This document shows, one piece after another, positions 6,666-9,192 of a stretch of DNA of 9,192 nucleotides. The notes under the pieces were generated by a model. It made no database searches. It was not told where the DNA came from and worked only from the letters and a program-made list of their open reading frames with translations. How positions within the stretch are numbered: the stretch's first letter is position 1; every line of letters starts with the position of its first letter. The translations under genes and the position numbers were made by a program. This DNA is from Anaerolineales bacterium UBA3940 (GTDB lineage: Bacteria; Chloroflexota; Anaerolineae; Aggregatilineales; UBA3940), in NCBI GenBank assembly GCA_002385675.1, contig DGDY01000229.1:2826-12017 (forward strand), written 5' to 3'.

Positions 6666-9192
6666 TTAGTCGTCGCCCGGCTCGAACTCCTCGTCAAACT
6701 CTTCCTCGTCGAACTCGTCGTCGACGAACTCAACCACTTCCTCGCGTGCGGCAGGCTGCTGAGCCAGGAGACGCGAGGAGATGTACGAATTCGCCAGTTC
6801 GTCGGCGTGCCGCTCCAGCATCGCACCGCGATCTTCCTTGTACCGGTGGAAGCCCGTCCCCGCAGGGATCAGCTTGCCGATGATCACGTTCTCCTTCAGG
6901 CCGATGAGCGGGTCCTCCTTACCGGCGATCGCCGCGCCTGCCAGCACCTTGATCGTGTGCTGGAAGGACGACGCCGACAGGAAGCTGTCCGTGCTCAGGG
7001 CGGCCTTCGTGATGCCGAGCAGCACGTGCTGGGCGCTCGCCGGCGTACCACCAAGCTCGATGATCTTCTGGTTGATGCGCCGCAGCAGCAACTCATCGAT
7101 CATCTCGCCCGGCAGCAGTTCGGTGTCACCACTGCGCGTTATCTGCACCTTCGACAGCATACGGCGGATGATCACCTCGAAGTGCTTGTCGGCGATGTTC
7201 ACGCCCTGCTGGCGGTACACGTTCTGTACCTCGCTGAGCAGGTAGTGCGCGGTTGCTTCCACGCCCAGGATCTTGAGGATCCGGTGCGGGTTCTTCGAGC
7301 CTTCGGTGAGCGGGTCGCCCGCCTTGACACGGTCGCCATCGCGCAGGCGATGGGTCGTGCCATCAGGATCGCGAACCTCGACGACACGGGCTGCGCTCGG
7401 AAGCTCGTACTCGCGCTCCTCACGGCGCTCCCACGCGATCCTCAGGATGTTCCCGTCGATGGTTACACGCCCGTTGTACTCGGACGTAAAGACTTCCTCG
7501 CCGCGCTGGGCGAGCGGGTCGCCAATCGAGACCTCAGCGCCGTCCTCGACAAGCACCTCCCACTCGCTGACATCGTACTCCTCGTGGAAGACTTCGGAGT
7601 CCACCACGCTGATGTAGCGGATGCCCTCGCGCTCGTAGATGTGCACGACGCCGTCGATGTCGCTGATGATGGCTTCACCCTTCGGCTTCTTGCGCGCTTC
7701 GAAGATCTCTTCTACACGCGGCAGACCGGTGGTGATGTCGCCCCGCTCCTCTGCCGTACCGCCCGTGTGGAAGGTACGGAGCGTGAGCTGCGTGCCCGGC
7801 TCGCCAATCGACTGGGCAGCAACGATACCGACCGCCGAGCCGATAGCCACCAGGTCACCACGACCCAGGTCGCGGCCATAGCAAAGCTGGCACAGGCCGA
7901 AGGTGAGCTCGCACGTCATTGGCGAGCGCACATACACGTCCTGCACGCCCGACCGCTGGATCAACTCGGCTTCTTCCTCGTTGATCATCTGGTTGCGGTC
8001 CACGATGAGCTCACCCGTCTCCGGGTGGTACACCGGCCCCGCCGCCACACGACCAACGACACGCTCGTACATCGTCTGCCCGGCCACCGGTTCGGAGGCC
8101 CGGATCCAGACGCCGGCTTCGGTCCCGCAGTCATGGCTGTTGATGATCATGTCCTGCGCAACGTCCACCAGACGGCGGGTCAGGTAACCTGCGTCCGCGG
8201 TACGCAGCGCCGTGTCAGCCAGACCCTTGCGGGCGCCGTGCGTGCTGATGAAGTACTCAAGCGCCGTCAGCCCTTCACGGAAGTTGCTCAGGATGGGCAG
8301 GTCGATGATACGACCGGACGGATCGGCCATCAGACCACGCATACCCGCAAGCTGAGTAATGGGGCCCATCCCGCCCTTCGTGGAGCCAGAGTCGGCCATG
8401 ATCGCCACGCTGGAGTATTCGTCCAGCGCCCGGCGCACAGCTTCCTCCACACGCTGCTTGGCGCTTGTCCACTGGTTGATGGTCGCCTGGTAGCGCTCAT
8501 CCTCAGTCAGCAGACCACGGCGGTACTCGCGGTCGATCTGGCGGACGGCTGCCTCCGCCTCGCTGAGGATAACCGCGCGCTCCTCCGGCACGGTCAGGTC
8601 GCTGATGGCGATCGTCGCACCGGAGTATGTCGCATACTTGAAGCCCAGGTCCTTGATCGCGTCCACAACATCGACCGTGACCTCCGGGCCAAACCGAGTG
8701 TACGTCTGCCCGACAAGCTGGTTCACGCCCTTCTTGTCAAGGGTACGGTTCACCCAGCGAAGTTCGTTCGGCAGGATGCGGTTGAAGATGCAGCGGCCCA
8801 CCGTCGTCACGATCGGCTCATCAGGCTGCTGCACGTCCCCATCGTAGATGTTCTTGATCAGGATCGGCGTGTGCAGCTTCACCTGCCCCAGCGAGAACGC
8901 CATCTCGACTTCGTCGATGTCGTAGAAGGCGCGCAGTTCCGCGGGGTCGACACTGTCCAGCCGCTGATCCGGAGCTTCCATCGTCAGATAGTACACGCCG
9001 AGCACCATATCCTTGCTCGGGCCAACGATGGGCGCGCCGTCTGCTGGCTTGAGCAGGTTCCGCGTGCTGAGCATCAGCTCGCGGGCCTCTTCCACGGCAC
9101 GCTGCGAAAGCGGCACATGCACGGCCATCTGGTCGCCGTCGAAGTCCGCGTTAAATGCGGTACACACGAGCGGGTGGATCTGGATGGCCTTG
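6666..9192 (-). CDS. rpoC: RNA polymerase beta' subunit, C-terminal part (5' end beyond right edge)
   Basis: RpoC forms half of the active-centre cleft of RNA polymerase. The visible 842 codons begin just before the catalytic motif NADFDGD (9152-9132), whose three Asp residues hold the active-site Mg; in frame before it comes [13 protein letters not shown], so the gene continues past 9192. In order: GSTKGG secondary-channel region, bridge helix [22 protein letters not shown] (8237-8157), zinc-binding cysteines at DCGTEAG (8129-8127) and [16 protein letters not shown] (7913-7881), and trigger loop [11 protein letters not shown]. The trigger loop passes straight to [15 protein letters not shown], so the large insertion of enterobacterial beta' is absent. 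The C-terminal block [18 protein letters not shown] is present. The protein ends in a strongly acidic tail, 16 of the last 25 residues being Asp or Glu. The stop is TAA at 6668-6666. Confidence 0.98.
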   Translation of the reverse strand, partial: KAIQIHPLVCTAFNADFDGDQMAVHVPLSQRAVEEARELMLSTRNLLKPADGAPIVGPSKDMVLGVYYLTMEAPDQRLDSVDPAELRAFYDIDEVEMAFSLGQVKLHTPILIKNIYDGDVQQPDEPIVTTVGRCIFNRILPNELRWVNRTLDKKGVNQLVGQTYTRFGPEVTVDVVDAIKDLGFKYATYSGATIAISDLTVPEERAVILSEAEAAVRQIDREYRRGLLTEDERYQATINQWTSAKQRVEEAVRRALDEYSSVAIMADSGSTKGGMGPITQLAGMRGLMADPSGRIIDLPILSNFREGLTALEYFISTHGARKGLADTALRTADAGYLTRRLVDVAQDMIINSHDCGTEAGVWIRASEPVAGQTMYERVVGRVAAGPVYHPETGELIVDRNQMINEEEAELIQRSGVQDVYVRSPMTCELTFGLCQLCYGRDLGRGDLVAIGSAVGIVAAQSIGEPGTQLTLRTFHTGGTAEERGDITTGLPRVEEIFEARKKPKGEAIISDIDGVVHIYEREGIRYISVVDSEVFHEEYDVSEWEVLVEDGAEVSIGDPLAQRGEEVFTSEYNGRVTIDGNILRIAWERREEREYELPSAARVVEVRDPDGTTHRLRDGDRVKAGDPLTEGSKNPHRILKILGVEATAHYLLSEVQNVYRQQGVNIADKHFEVIIRRMLSKVQITRSGDTELLPGEMIDELLLRRINQKIIELGGTPASAQHVLLGITKAALSTDSFLSASSFQHTIKVLAGAAIAGKEDPLIGLKENVIIGKLIPAGTGFHRYKEDRGAMLERHADELANSYISSRLLAQQPAAREEVVEFVDDEFDEEEFDEEFEPGDD

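Noticed and set aside
5603..6826. A 407-codon open frame on the minus strand opposite the LysM/GH-A gene
   Set aside because: It crosses the terminator hairpin and the end of rpoC in another frame and matches no family; the plus-strand frame has clear domains and a signal peptide.
1..9192. A new defence, mobile or multi-gene accessory system
   Set aside because: Every long conserved frame is a housekeeping gene or a recognisable exported protein; no recombinase, toxin-antitoxin pair, reverse transcriptase, CRISPR repeat, att site or composition break was seen.

Overview
The window is a high-GC bacterial chromosomal segment with compact genes and AT-richer intergenic gaps. It holds three core housekeeping genes (the 3' part of rpoC, complete gyrA, complete trmFO) and two genes for exported proteins. 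The best guess for the source is a Chloroflexota lineage, probably Anaerolineae-like. This is inferred from the style of the exported proteins (LysM with a Thr/Pro-rich linker, and an M28 lipoprotein with the same kind of linker), an RpoC without the enterobacterial trigger-loop insertion, a folate-dependent TrmFO, and a GyrA whose first C-terminal blade lacks a recognisable GyrA-box. No rRNA gene or other phylogenetic marker settles it.

Layout from left to right. Bases 1-654 (minus strand) are the N-terminal part of an M28-family metallopeptidase lipoprotein; it starts at a TTG and runs off the left edge. Bases 682-2025 (minus) are trmFO, 27 bases upstream of the peptidase start and probably co-transcribed with it. 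Bases 2026-2254 hold the gyrA terminator and the trmFO leader. Bases 2255-4708 (minus) are gyrA, with a strong sigma70-type promoter. Bases 4709-4981 are a divergent intergenic region with the gyrA promoter, a promoter for the rightward gene and an inverted repeat. Bases 4982-6586 (plus) encode a secreted protein with one clear and one degenerate LysM module, a Pro/Thr linker and a clan GH-A glycosidase-like domain. A hairpin at 6611-6637 separates it from the convergent rpoC (6666 to beyond 9192, minus).

The three core genes serve transcription (RpoC), DNA topology (GyrA) and tRNA modification (TrmFO, m5U54). The two exported proteins would act at the cell surface. No evidence links the five genes into one pathway. 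I found no phage, IS element, CRISPR array, tRNA or defence system, and I do not believe the window holds a new multi-gene system. The points most worth a second look are the LysM/GH-A protein and its true start (the upstream TTG is better read as a promoter -35), the natural Ala at the quinolone-contact serine of GyrA, the missing GyrA-box, the acidic Phe-spaced tail of RpoC, and the TrmFO/M28 junction, where one in-frame TGA separates two reading frames.
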